From contig NZ_JABXWI010000003.1 in the NCBI RefSeq assembly GCF_014930365.1, positions 124,001 through 188,000 of the forward strand: 64,000 nucleotides of DNA, written 5' to 3'. Made by a program: the position numbers and the translations under genes. Positions 10,676-19,211 of the stretch are shown here, piece by piece. Numbering within the stretch: the first letter of the stretch is position 1; each line of letters starts with the position of its first letter. Source of the stretch: Streptomyces caniscabiei (lineage in GTDB: Bacteria > Actinomycetota > Actinomycetes > Streptomycetales > Streptomycetaceae). A model generated the notes under the pieces. The model had not been told where the DNA came from, searched no databases, and saw only the letters and a list, made by a program, of their open reading frames with translations.

Positions 10676-11452
10676 GTGGCGCATACCGCCATGTCTGGTG
10701 ACGGAACGACAGCCGGTGACGATCCACTCCAGACCGCGGTATGGCGGCTGCGCTCACGCGCCTGCTGGGTCGACGCGGCCGCCCTGATCGAGCCCGACGG
10801 TCCACGGGCCTCGCTCCAGCGGACCGCACTGCTCGTCGAGCGCTGCCTCTACACCGAGCAGGGCTGGGAGGACGCCGAGGACGCGCTGCGCACGGCCGAG
10901 GCACAGGCCCGCACCGACGACGAGCGCGGCGCGGCCGCCTGCGAGCGCGGTCAACTGGCGTACGCGGCCACGCTGCTCGGGGTCCGGGACCGCTCCGACG
11001 AGGCGCGGGCCGCGCTCGGCCGGGCGGCGGCCCTGATCGCCCCCGGCGCGCCCGGCCGGGCCCTGCTCGACTTCCGGCGGGGCCTGCTCGCCGAGAACCT
11101 CGCCCACTCCCCGCAGGCCGCGCGCGCCGCCTACCGCCGGGCCCACGCCGGTGCCACCGCCCATGACGACCTGCTCCTTCAGTCCTTCACCTGGCGCCAT
11201 CTCGCCGGGCTCGCCCTGCGCGAGGGCGAGTTGGCCGAGGCGCGGCACGGCTTCGCCGAATCCCTGCGCATCAGGGAGGAGTTGGGGTACCTCGTGGGCA
11301 CCGCCCCAGCGCTCGTCTCGCTCGCCGAGACGGAGTCCGAGCCGGAGGCGTCGCGACTGCGGGAGGAGGCGGGGCGGTTGTTCCGGCTGCTGGGCGGGGT
11401 GCCGATCTGGCTGGCGCGGCAGCTGGCGCCGCCACCGGCGGCTACGGCGTGA
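10676..11452 (+). CDS. Helical-repeat (TPR-like) hypothetical protein
   Basis: 258 aa starting at GTG 10676, chosen for the strong GGGGAGGG ribosome site 5-6 nt upstream. The protein is almost entirely Ala/Leu/Arg-rich helix pairs with the spacing of tetratricopeptide repeats (for example WEDAEDALRTAEAQAR, GELAEARHGFAESLRIREEL). Such folds bind partner proteins. No catalytic motif is visible. It stands between the PucR gene (150 nt upstream) and a convergent GntR gene, so the context gives no firm role. Confidence 0.7.
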   Translation: MAHTAMSGDGTTAGDDPLQTAVWRLRSRACWVDAAALIEPDGPRASLQRTALLVERCLYTEQGWEDAEDALRTAEAQARTDDERGAAACERGQLAYAATLLGVRDRSDEARAALGRAAALIAPGAPGRALLDFRRGLLAENLAHSPQAARAAYRRAHAGATAHDDLLLQSFTWRHLAGLALREGELAEARHGFAESLRIREELGYLVGTAPALVSLAETESEPEASRLREEAGRLFRLLGGVPIWLARQLAPPPAATA

Positions 11453-11495
11453 CGGGGTGACGGCGCGGCGTCATGGCTCGGGGGTGCGGGTGCGT

Positions 11496-11693
11496 CGGCG
11501 GGTGCGGGTGCGTGGGGGCTGGTCGCGCAGTTCCCCGCGCCCCTGAAAAGCCGGGGCTGCGCCCCGCGCTTTTCATCCCGCAGCCCCGTCGCCTTTCAGG
11601 GCCGCGGGGCCGTGGTCTTTCAGGCCCGCAGGGCCTGGGCTTTCAGGGGCGCGGGGAACTGCGCGAGAAGCCCCACGCACCCGCACCCGCCGA
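11496..11693. repeat. Palindromic intergenic element, copy B
   Basis: Same family as the element at 4481-4652: the left arm reads CGCGCAGTTCCCCGCGCCCC and the right arm is its complement followed by TGCGCGAGAAGCCCC. The middle carries a hairpin at about 11544-11575 and several variant modules of the CTTTCAGGCCCGCAGGGCCT type. It lies between two convergent genes, 43 nt from one stop codon and 7 nt from the other, which suits a bidirectional terminator. Confidence 0.85.
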
Positions 11694-11700
11694 CGAGCCC

Positions 11701-12591
11701 TCAGCCCCCCACCCCGAAATGCCGCTCCACCAGACAGCACGCCGCCTCCAAATCCCCCGCCACCAACGCGTCCAGCAACGCGATGTGCTCGGCGGCGTCA
11801 GCCATCAGTTCCACGCGGCCCCCGCTGCCGGACACCCCCACCTGGCCGCCCCCCAACGGCAGTTGCGTCCGCCGGTGGAGGTCGTCCGTGAGCTGCAGCA
11901 ACTGCTCGTTGCCTGACAGCCCCAGCACCCCGCGGTGAAAGGCCCGGTCCGCCTCCCCGTACGTCGCCCGGCACCCGGAGGACGCCGCCCGCGCCGTCTC
12001 GTCGGCGAGGGGCCGCAGCTCGCCCCAGCGGTCCGCCGGCAGCGTCCGCGCGAGCCTCATGACCACCGGCACCTGGAGCAGCGCCCGCACCTCCGCCAGT
12101 TCGGCCAGCTCCCGGGCGCCCCGCCGTACGACACGGAAGCCCCGGTTGGGCACGACCTCGACCGCGCCCTCGATGGCCAGTTGCTGCATCGCCTCGCGCA
12201 CGGGCGTCGCGGAGACCCCGAACCGCTCCCCCAGCGCGGGCGCGGAGTAGACCTCGCCCGGCGACAGGTCCCCACCGGCGAGCGCGGCCCGCAGCGCGTC
12301 GAGGATCTGGCCCCGCACGGAGGCCCGCTGGACGACGGGACGTCCCTGGGCGCGCGGCAGCGGGATCGGGACCTCGCTGTGCGTGTGCTCACCCCGGGCC
12401 GCGTCGGCGCCGGGCCCGGTGTCGCCCCGGCCCCCGGCCGCGGTGCCGTCCGCCGCGATGCCCCGCTCCCGGTCGACGTCCGCGACACCGGGCTGCGCGG
12501 GCACGCGGTACGCCGACGCCGGACGAGCGGCGGCGGGGTCCGGCGCGCTCATGGCCGTGGCCTCGCGCGGGCGCGGTCCGGCCTGCTCCAC
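11701..12591 (-). CDS. GntR family transcriptional regulator (FadR/FCD type)
   Basis: 296 aa from GTG 12591, chosen because GGAGGAGGA lies 4-5 nt before it; an ATG further upstream (12711) lacks such a site. The first 100 residues are Ala/Gly/Pro-rich and probably disordered. A winged HTH follows (QILDALRAALAGGDLSPGE to GERFGVSATPVREAMQQLA), then a helical FCD effector domain with the metal-ligand-like residues RAFHRGVL and EHIALLDALVAGD. It would repress genes for an organic-acid or amino-acid pathway, but the neighbours do not reveal which. It is divergent from the FhuF-like gene with 198 nt between. Confidence 0.85.
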   Translation of the reverse strand: MEQAGPRPREATAMSAPDPAAARPASAYRVPAQPGVADVDRERGIAADGTAAGGRGDTGPGADAARGEHTHSEVPIPLPRAQGRPVVQRASVRGQILDALRAALAGGDLSPGEVYSAPALGERFGVSATPVREAMQQLAIEGAVEVVPNRGFRVVRRGARELAELAEVRALLQVPVVMRLARTLPADRWGELRPLADETARAASSGCRATYGEADRAFHRGVLGLSGNEQLLQLTDDLHRRTQLPLGGGQVGVSGSGGRVELMADAAEHIALLDALVAGDLEAACCLVERHFGVGG

Positions 12592-12743
12592 GGGTCCTCC
12601 TCCGAGCCGAGTCGAGTGTCGAACGGGTCGAGTAGCGCGGCCGACGGGGTACATGGGGGCGGTTAGGTCACTACTCGGGTTGTTACCGGTCGTAAAGCAC
12701 CATAGGCGCACATGACCTCAGTTCAAACCTCGACCACCTCGGG

Positions 12744-12762
12744 TAAGGTAAGCCTTACTTGG
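12744..12762. promoter_or_regulatory. Iron box (DmdR1/IdeR-type operator)
   Basis: TAAGGTAAGCCTTACTTGG matches 16 of 19 positions of the DtxR/IdeR consensus TWAGGTWAGSCTWACCTWA. It lies 28 nt before the start codon of the FhuF-like iron reductase, where a bound repressor would block transcription when iron is plentiful. Confidence 0.75.
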
Positions 12763-12789
12763 CAGCGATGGTGAAACGGCGGTCTCCGT

Positions 12790-13656
12790 ATGCCCCAGAC
12801 AGCACCGGCACCGGCACCCACTTCACGCAGGTCGCCCCTGGCGGCGGCGTACGCGCGCCTCACCGAGGTGCTGCCGATGATGAGCGTGACAGAACTCTCC
12901 CCCATGGATCCATTGCCCGATGGTGAGGGGTGGGTCTCCGCCGCCGGACTGGCGGCGGCGGGAGCCGAGCTCGACTCGTTCCTGGCGTGGGACGAGGCCC
13001 AGATACTGCGGGACCACGGCCGCGAGGGCCGCCCGGACGTGGTGGCGACCTTCGGACTGCACCGCTACTCCTGGTACGCCTGCCTGCTCTTCACGGTCCC
13101 CTGGTTCCTCCAGCGCCGGGTGCCGCGCTTCCCCGTCGGGCACGTGGCGTTCCAGCGCGAGCAGAGCCGGCTGGTGGTGCGCGGAGAAACGTTCAGCTGC
13201 CTGCCGGACGACCCGGCGGCCGGTGAACCCGGCGCCCGGGTCGTGGCGGACGAGGAGGCGCTGCGGGCCGAGGTGCGGGCCGCGTTCGCCGAGCACATAG
13301 AACCGGTGCTGGCCGGCTTCGGCCCGCGCATGCGGCGGCGCGGACGGGCGTTGTGGGGCATGGCGACCGACGAGGTCGTCGAGGGCATCTGGTACATCGC
13401 CGAACTCCTGGGCCCCGACGAGCGGGAGCGCTGCCGGCGCGAGCTGGAACTGCTGCTCCCGGGCTCGACGCGGCCGTACGTGGGCGCGGCGGGCTTCCGT
13501 GAACTGACCGGCCCCGGCGGCGAGTCGCTGCCCACCCGGGAACGGGCGAGCTGCTGCATGTTCTACACGCTGGTCCCGGAGGACACCTGCGTCACCTGCC
13601 CGCGCACGTGCGAGACGGAGCGGATCTCCAAACTCACGGCCGCCGCCACCGGTTGA
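12790..13656 (+). CDS. FhuF-like siderophore-iron reductase, 2Fe-2S
   Basis: 288 aa. The C-terminus has ASCCMFYTLV and DTCVTC, that is CC-x10-C-x2-C, the unusual 2Fe-2S ligand set of FhuF ferric-siderophore reductases. Family members reduce Fe(III) in imported hydroxamate siderophores so that the iron is released in the cytoplasm. No transport genes adjoin, but the iron box 28 nt upstream supports a role in iron supply. The first ATG (12790) is kept as the start. An internal start is possible, since the N-terminal 12 residues are Pro/Ala-rich. Confidence 0.88.
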   Translation: MPQTAPAPAPTSRRSPLAAAYARLTEVLPMMSVTELSPMDPLPDGEGWVSAAGLAAAGAELDSFLAWDEAQILRDHGREGRPDVVATFGLHRYSWYACLLFTVPWFLQRRVPRFPVGHVAFQREQSRLVVRGETFSCLPDDPAAGEPGARVVADEEALRAEVRAAFAEHIEPVLAGFGPRMRRRGRALWGMATDEVVEGIWYIAELLGPDERERCRRELELLLPGSTRPYVGAAGFRELTGPGGESLPTRERASCCMFYTLVPEDTCVTCPRTCETERISKLTAAATG

Positions 13657-13993
13657 CAGCGCCTCACCGCGGGCCGGTGGACGGTGCGCGGGCGGCCCCC
13701 CGGCGATCGCCCGCGGCATGTGTCGTAAGATCCACTCCGGGTGGGACCCTCGTCGGGTTACAGGTGGTTCACAAATTCCTCACTTGTCGCAGGAACTTTC
13801 CGTGGAACCACTCGAACGGGTAATCTCACTCGCACTCTACTCCCGTCCCTCGCGCGGTAGTTCGAGCAGAATGCCGCCTGGCGTCACTCATTGCACTTCT
13901 TTGGCGGTCTCTTGCCCCGAAACCCCCTGAGGGCCGCGAGGATTGGGCCACTATGGCGGGCGTTACGCCCTATCCCAATGCAAGGGACCCCTG
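13657..13993 (+). promoter_or_regulatory. Long leader region with two hairpins before the DUF2637 gene
   Basis: 337 nt without a convincing gene and less G+C-rich than the surroundings. Two imperfect inverted repeats are visible: GTGGTTC (13764-13770) with GAACCAC (13805-13811), and a compound stem ATTGGG (13942-13947)/CCCAAT (13974-13979) enclosing GGGCG-TTA-CGCCC (13958-13970). The second ends 14 nt before the ATG at 13994. They may form a structured 5' leader. It does not match any riboswitch I can recognise. Confidence 0.4.
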
Positions 13994-15052
13994 ATGAGAT
14001 TGACCGACATATCGCTGAACTGGCTGCTTCCGGGCGCCGTACTGCTCCTGGGCATGCTGGCGGCGGTTGCGGTGCTCGCGCGCGGCAAGCGCTCCGGGGA
14101 GCACGCGAAGACCGAGGATTCCTGGGAACGTAGCGAGGAGCGCCGCAGGCGCAAGGAGAGCCTCTACGGCCTCTTCTCCTACATTCTCCTCTTCTGCTGT
14201 GCCGCGGTCGCCGCCGCGCTCTCCTTCCGCGGCCTGGTGGGCTTCGGTGAGCAGAACCTGGGCCTCACCGACGGATGGCAGTACCTGGTTCCGTTCGGGC
14301 TGGACGGTGCCGCCATGTTCTGCTCGGTCCTCGCGGTGCGCGAGGCCAGCCACGGTGACGCGGCTCTCGGTTCCCGCATACTCGTGTGGACGTTCGCCGG
14401 TGCGGCGGCCTGGTTCAACTGGGTGCACGCGCCCCGGGGTCTCGGCCACGACGGCGCCCCGCAGTTCTTCGCCGGCATGTCCCTGTCCGCCGCGGTGCTC
14501 TTCGACCGCGCGCTGAAGCAGACCCGCCGGGCCGCACTGCGCGAGCAGGGCCTCGTGCCGCGTCCGCTGCCGCAGATCCGGGTGGTCCGCTGGATGCGGG
14601 CCCCGCGTGAGACCTACAGGGCCTGGTCGCTGATGCTCCTGGAGGGCGTGCGCAGCCTGGACGAGGCCGTGGACGAGGTCCGCGAGGACAAGCGGCTGAA
14701 GGAGGAGACCCGGTCGCGCAAGCGCGAGCAGGAGCGTCTGGAGCGCGCCCACCTCAAGGCCATCAGCCGGGGCCACCGGGGTCTGCCCGGTCGTGGCGGC
14801 GGTGGCGGCGGTGGCGGACGCCAGGTCGACACCACCGTGGAGCGTGTGCCGGCGGCCCAGGTGGCCTCGGACTCCGCCATATCCACGCCGGAACAGCTGC
14901 CCGTGCGTACGCGTCCCTCCCTGCAGCCCGTCCGCAACGGCGCTGACAAGTCGATCACGGTCGACCTCACCGCGGAGGACGACACCATGGCCCTGCCGCG
15001 GCTCGACTCCCTGGAGCGCAAGCTCAAGGATCTGGAGCAGCAGTTCGGCTGA
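13994..15052 (+). CDS. DUF2637 membrane protein with coiled-coil and glycine linker
   Basis: 352 aa from ATG 13994 (MRLTDISLNW). The N-terminal half has about five hydrophobic segments (residues about 8-27, 55-80, 92-110, 122-140, 150-165) containing the DUF2637 core FGLDGAAMFCSVLAVREASHGD. A charged helical stretch follows (about 230-265, EREQ/KR-rich), then a run of eight glycines (GRGGGGGGGGR) and a tail ending in a second helix, LERKLKDLEQQFG. In actinobacteria DUF2637 proteins resemble Spd-type plasmid-spread membrane proteins, but chromosomal copies have no known function. A strong terminator follows. Confidence 0.8.
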   Translation: MRLTDISLNWLLPGAVLLLGMLAAVAVLARGKRSGEHAKTEDSWERSEERRRRKESLYGLFSYILLFCCAAVAAALSFRGLVGFGEQNLGLTDGWQYLVPFGLDGAAMFCSVLAVREASHGDAALGSRILVWTFAGAAAWFNWVHAPRGLGHDGAPQFFAGMSLSAAVLFDRALKQTRRAALREQGLVPRPLPQIRVVRWMRAPRETYRAWSLMLLEGVRSLDEAVDEVREDKRLKEETRSRKREQERLERAHLKAISRGHRGLPGRGGGGGGGGRQVDTTVERVPAAQVASDSAISTPEQLPVRTRPSLQPVRNGADKSITVDLTAEDDTMALPRLDSLERKLKDLEQQFG

Positions 15053-15070
15053 GCAGGACGAGCCACACAT

Positions 15071-15106
15071 CGGACAGGGGCGCGGCGAGAGCCGCGCCCC
15101 TGTCCG
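15071..15106. terminator. Bidirectional hairpin terminator
   Basis: A perfect 16-bp stem, CGGACAGGGGCGCGGC, with a GAGA loop, 19 nt after the DUF2637 stop codon and 68 nt before the stop of the convergent ATPase gene. There is no U-tract, as is common in Streptomyces. Confidence 0.8.
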
Positions 15107-15173
15107 TTCGCCCACTGCCACCGCGACGCCGATCCCGCGGACGCCGGTCCGGCGGAGGCTTCTCGGAAGGGCC

Positions 15174-15779
15174 TTAGGTCAGGCCGCCGTCGAGGTCGAA
15201 CCACACCGACTTGCCCACGCCGTGCGACCGTACCCCCCAGGCGTCGGCGAGGGACTGGACGAGGAGCAGACCGCGTCCGTTCGTGCTGTCGTCGGCGGGC
15301 GGCACCCTCGGCTTGGGCCTGCGGCCCACGAAGTCCCGTACCTCCACGTGCAGTCCGCGGGGCGAGACGGTGGCGGTCAGCACCGCGTCGTGGTCGGTGT
15401 GGATGATCGCGTTGGTGACCAGCTCACTCGTCAGCAGCTCCGCTATCTCCGATCTGCCCGGTCGCCCCCATTGCCGCAGCAGCTCCCGCAGCGCCCTGCG
15501 GGCCTCGGGCACCGCCCTCAGGTCGGCCCGCCCGAGTCTGTGCCTGAGCTGTTCGGCGTCGGCCTTCTTCGCCGCCTCGCCGACCGCCTCCTCCACCTCT
15601 GCCGAGGAGGCCCCGATCGCCGTGGGACCGCCTCCTCGTGCCTGCCTCTTCATGACCCCCGCCCACGCGCCGATGACGATTCCCTCCTGCTCGAACACGT
15701 ACACGGGGATCCATGCCCCGTCCGGATCGCGGCACTCATGTCGAATCGTGAACGACCGCCCGTACGCTTTCAAACGCAC
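15174..15779 (-). CDS. ATP-binding anti-sigma-type histidine-kinase-like protein
   Basis: 201 aa if GTG 15779 is the start. It is an HATPase_c_2 domain of the SpoIIAB/RsbW type: N box SELVTNAIIHTD, G1-like FVGRRPKPR and G2 box TNGRGLLLVQSLADAWGV. Such proteins usually hold sigma factors or anti-anti-sigma partners inactive, or act as stand-alone regulators in Streptomyces. The start is uncertain. Codon use looks coding back to VRLKAYGRSF, so 15779 is preferred over the internal ATG at 15653, but no good ribosome site is visible for either; the frame is open up to 15875. Confidence 0.78.
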   Translation of the reverse strand: MRLKAYGRSFTIRHECRDPDGAWIPVYVFEQEGIVIGAWAGVMKRQARGGGPTAIGASSAEVEEAVGEAAKKADAEQLRHRLGRADLRAVPEARRALRELLRQWGRPGRSEIAELLTSELVTNAIIHTDHDAVLTATVSPRGLHVEVRDFVGRRPKPRVPPADDSTNGRGLLLVQSLADAWGVRSHGVGKSVWFDLDGGLT

Positions 15780-16096
15780 AGAGTCAAGCCAGCTGCCAGT
15801 ACCTCGCGAGAGCGCTTGCCGCCCCGTGAAACCACCGCACAGCCCTACGAACCCGGCCCCCGCCCCGCTCCCCACAGCCCTCGGCGCCCCCGGTCCTCGC
15901 CCCCGACTGCCCGCGCGGGGCTGCGGATCCAGCCGTGTGCCACTGGGACGCGACGGCCGAGCGCGCGGTGTCTACCCCGGCCGGGGCGGCCCACGCACCC
16001 GATGATGTTGATTGGCCGGAATCGCGCGCTGGTACAGGCCAACTCACGGCCGAAAGCTGCCGATCGACGCCCGTCCGCGCCCGCCGGGGGCCGCCG
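15780..16096. other. Intergenic region between two minus-strand genes
   Basis: About 317 nt between the stop of the PP2C-like gene and the ATPase start. Frames here are open only because of base composition, and codon use is not gene-like. I see no convincing promoter, repeat or RNA gene. It may carry the ATPase promoter and part of an earlier start for that gene. Confidence 0.4.
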
Positions 16097-18736
16097 TCAG
16101 GTCTCCCACACGGCGGCGGCCGTACGGTCGTCCGTGTACCCCTTGACCCTGACCTGGGCGTCGGCGAGGAAGGCGGCGAGCCCGGGCGGTTCGGCGCCTC
16201 CCCAGCGGGCCGCCAGATGCTCGGCGAGCGGCGGCTCCCCACGCAACGGTTCGGCCAGACCGCCGGTGCACAGCAGCAGGACGTCCTCCTCCCGGGCCAC
16301 GGAGGCACGGAAGCGGAAGGGCTCGCGGGGCGGGGCCGGAGCGGGCTCGTACGGGCTCGGGGGCGTCGTGATGCCCAGGTCCATGGTGAGGCGGTCGCCG
16401 TCGGGGGTCTCGTGCGGCAGCGAGCCGAAGCCGACCACCGGGGCACCGGCCGTGTCGGCGACCCGGGGCTCTATGTCCTGCCACTCGCCGCCCCGCAGCC
16501 GGAACAGTCCGCCCGCGCCGACCCCGAAGAACACGCGCGTACGGCACCCGGGGTCGGCCGGGAGCAGCAGACAGCGCAGGCTCGCCGTGTACTCCTCCGG
16601 GTCGAGCCCCTGCTCCACGGCGCCGGCGCGGAGCTTGCCGAGACTGCGGTCGGTGAGGCGGTGCAGCCCCGACTTCAGATCGCCGCGCCGGGCGGCCCGG
16701 ATGTCCTCCACCAGCCGCACATGGCTCAGCCCGACGGCCCGGCCGATCCACCGGCACGCCTCCGCCGCCGCACGGTGCGCTCCGGGGGTGGCCCGGGCGC
16801 CGGTCGCCATGGCCACCAGGACGAGTGCCTGCTCGCCGAGGCCGAAGCGGGCGGTGAGGAGCGCGTCGCGGCGCGGCTCGCCGCGGTAGCGCGCGGAGTC
16901 CCCGCGCAGCGACGCGGCGCGCAGCGTGCACGCCCCGTAGCGCGCGCCGTCCAGCACCGTGTCCGCCACCAGGTCGCCGAGGTCCTCCGGGTCCGCCGGC
17001 GGCAACGCGGTCGGCTCCGCGTCGTAGGTGGGCGGGCCGGACCCCACGTACTCGACCCGCACCCGCCCGCTCTCGCCGACGAGCGACACCTCGTCCGCCT
17101 GGAGGGTGGGGATGTCGGGCTGGGTGGCGGGCCGGGCGTCGGAGGGCTCCGAAGGGGCCGGTGAGGGGGCGCCGGGTGGGGAGGTCGGCTGGGCGGGGAT
17201 CGGGGCCGGCGTCCGGTGGGGGCTCCGGTCGGGCGGGCGGCGCCAGGGCGCGGCCGCGCGGAAGCCCGGCGGGGTGGGCCCGGGCGGAAAGGTCACGGGC
17301 CCCGACGGTTGGACCGACGGTGGCTCCCACGGCGCGGGCTGCGGAGTGAGCCCGCTGAGCCGGGGGTCCCTGGCGGGCGGGAAGCCCGACGAGCCGAGCG
17401 GTTGACGCGGGACGGCCGCGAAGGGCGCCCGCGGACCGGCCTCGCCGGACGGGGCGACACCGCGCTCACCGGGCGAGGCGGTGTCGGCGCGGGACGGCCG
17501 ACGCGGGTCGACGTCGCCGGGCCCGACGGGACCGACGGGACCGGGACTCACGGACGGACGCGGAGGAACAGCGGGCGGTACGGCGCCACTGCCGACACCG
17601 GCCGGGCCGTGCGAGCCGTGCGGGCCGACATCGACAGGCGGCACCGGTCCCGGGCCGGCATCGACGGACGCCGCAGGGTCAGGGCCGGCCGACGGACGCG
17701 GAGGAACAGCGGGCGGCACGGAACCGGGGCCGGGGCCCATCCCCGGGCCGGCATCGACGGAGGACACAGGATCAGGACCGGCCGACGGACGCGGAGGAAC
17801 AGCGGGGGACGCCGGCCCCGGGCCCGACGCCGCAGCCGGGTCGGCATCGACAGGCTGCGCGGAATCTGGGCTGGACGGCGGACGTGGAGGGGCAGCGGGG
17901 GGTGTGGGCGTGGTGTCGGGAGCGGTGGCCCGGTGTGCGGCCCGGTCGCCCCGGCGGTCTTGGTCGTCGCGGCCGGCGGGGTCGTTCGGTGGGCTCTGGG
18001 GCGGCACCCGGTCCGGGTGGGCGCCCGGCGAGCCCTGCGGTGGCACCCGGTCGGAGAGGGCACCCGATCGACCCGGACGGGCGTCCTGCGGAGCCGTGCG
18101 CGGGCCGCTCGGCGAGCTCGCCCCGTCACCGGAATCGCCCGCCCCGCCCCACCCGCCTCCGGAACCATCCGCCCGGCCCGACCCAGCTCCGGAACCATCC
18201 GCCCGGCCCGACCCGCCTCCGGGTCCGGCCGCCCGGCCCGGCGTCCCGCCCGACTCACCTCTGGCAGCCGACGTACCCGGCACAGACGCCCAGGCGCCCG
18301 ACGTACCCGGCACGGCGCCCCAGGCCCCTCGCCCGCCCGAACCATCCGAGCCACCACCTGAGCGACCTGAGCGACCGGAGCCGTCCGGCGCAGCCGGAGC
18401 GCCTGGCGCACCCGGCGCACCCGGCGCACCCGGCGCACCCGGCGCACCCGGCGCACCCGCAGGACGCACCGGCGTCGCCGTGTCCGACGCGTCCCATGGG
18501 CTCACCTCATCCCGCCCAGCCGGTGAACCCGGCCCGGTCGACCCGCCCGGCGTCGTCGAGGGCTCCGGTGGTGGCGGGTTCGGGGTTCCGTCCCTGACCG
18601 TCTTCGCCGCCGAGGCGAAGCGGTCGTCGAGGGAATCGGCCGCCACCGAGGCGCCCGTGTCCCCGTTCGCGTCGTCGTACAACTGCCGCCACCAGTCGTC
18701 CTCGTGACCGGTCGGCCTCTCCCCCTGCTGACTCAT
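16097..18736 (-). CDS. PP2C-like protein with long Pro/Gly-rich N-terminus, probable pseudophosphatase
   Basis: 879 aa from ATG 18736 (MSQQGERPTGHEDDWW). Residues about 70-570 are low-complexity Pro/Ala/Gly/Ser. They include six GAP repeats and several copies of a block like PPAVPPRPSAGPDP. The C-terminal 300 residues match the PP2C_2 fold: LRAASLRGDSARYRGEPRRD, LLCTGGLAEPL and the end motif YTDDRTAAAVWE. The two usual metal-binding motifs are altered: VADGVG is AMATGAR and CTDGL is CTGGL, so both aspartates are missing while the last DD remains. It may bind phospho-ligands without catalysis, or act as a scaffold. It is divergent from the HTH regulator. Confidence 0.82.
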   Translation of the reverse strand: MSQQGERPTGHEDDWWRQLYDDANGDTGASVAADSLDDRFASAAKTVRDGTPNPPPPEPSTTPGGSTGPGSPAGRDEVSPWDASDTATPVRPAGAPGAPGAPGAPGAPGAPGAPAAPDGSGRSGRSGGGSDGSGGRGAWGAVPGTSGAWASVPGTSAARGESGGTPGRAAGPGGGSGRADGSGAGSGRADGSGGGWGGAGDSGDGASSPSGPRTAPQDARPGRSGALSDRVPPQGSPGAHPDRVPPQSPPNDPAGRDDQDRRGDRAAHRATAPDTTPTPPAAPPRPPSSPDSAQPVDADPAAASGPGPASPAVPPRPSAGPDPVSSVDAGPGMGPGPGSVPPAVPPRPSAGPDPAASVDAGPGPVPPVDVGPHGSHGPAGVGSGAVPPAVPPRPSVSPGPVGPVGPGDVDPRRPSRADTASPGERGVAPSGEAGPRAPFAAVPRQPLGSSGFPPARDPRLSGLTPQPAPWEPPSVQPSGPVTFPPGPTPPGFRAAAPWRRPPDRSPHRTPAPIPAQPTSPPGAPSPAPSEPSDARPATQPDIPTLQADEVSLVGESGRVRVEYVGSGPPTYDAEPTALPPADPEDLGDLVADTVLDGARYGACTLRAASLRGDSARYRGEPRRDALLTARFGLGEQALVLVAMATGARATPGAHRAAAEACRWIGRAVGLSHVRLVEDIRAARRGDLKSGLHRLTDRSLGKLRAGAVEQGLDPEEYTASLRCLLLPADPGCRTRVFFGVGAGGLFRLRGGEWQDIEPRVADTAGAPVVGFGSLPHETPDGDRLTMDLGITTPPSPYEPAPAPPREPFRFRASVAREEDVLLLCTGGLAEPLRGEPPLAEHLAARWGGAEPPGLAAFLADAQVRVKGYTDDRTAAAVWET
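18405..18458. repeat. 9-nt tandem repeat inside the PP2C-like gene
   Basis: Six exact copies of GGCGCACCC, encoding a Gly-Ala-Pro tripeptide repeat on the minus strand. The array sits in the disordered N-terminal part of the protein and is likely to vary in length between strains. Confidence 0.9.
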
Positions 18737-18990
18737 GCCCCTAATTGTCCACCTCGGGAGCCGTATGAAAACGGGGCATCCGGAAAATCGTCCCACGCGG
18801 CCGGCACCCCGTCGGCGTGTCGGACTACATGCCGAACTCCGGTGCGAGACAAGGGAGTCGAGAGGAGGGCGGGAGACGGCGGGAGGATGGTGGGAGATGA
18901 GGGAAATGCGGCGGATCGGGAAGTATGGGGGGAGTGGGGGCGCTCGGGTCGGGGCGCCCCGGAGCGCGCTGCGGAGCACGTCGTTCGGGG

Positions 18991-19036
18991 ACCGCCGGGC
19001 GGTGCCACCCCCCCACAGGAGAAACCGCCCGGCGGT
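18991..19036. promoter_or_regulatory. Twin palindromic operators before the HTH regulator
   Basis: Two near-identical 13-nt palindromes, ACCGCCGGGCGGT (18991-19003) and ACCGCCCGGCGGT (19024-19036), lie 33 bp apart (about three helical turns). Each is followed by GCC. They are within the 475-nt divergent gap 18737-19211, 175-220 nt before the HTH regulator, and may be its own operator. Apart from these I see no gene, RNA or repeat in the gap. Confidence 0.5.
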
Positions 19037-19211
19037 GCCGGGGTGACCGGCGCGCGGTGCGGGCGCGGGGGCCGGTCGGCCCGAGTGTGCGGGAGGTTCC
19101 TGGGATTTCGCTGTGCGACCCCGCCTGCCGGTGGGGCGCCCGGTGCGGTGATGATGGGCCGACGCGGAAGTGCGCCGAGGAGGCGCGGCGAGTGAGGGGC
19201 GGCGTCGCCGG

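Noticed and set aside
18405..18458. CRISPR-like array in the PP2C gene
   Set aside because: 9-nt coding repeat giving Gly-Ala-Pro, no spacers.
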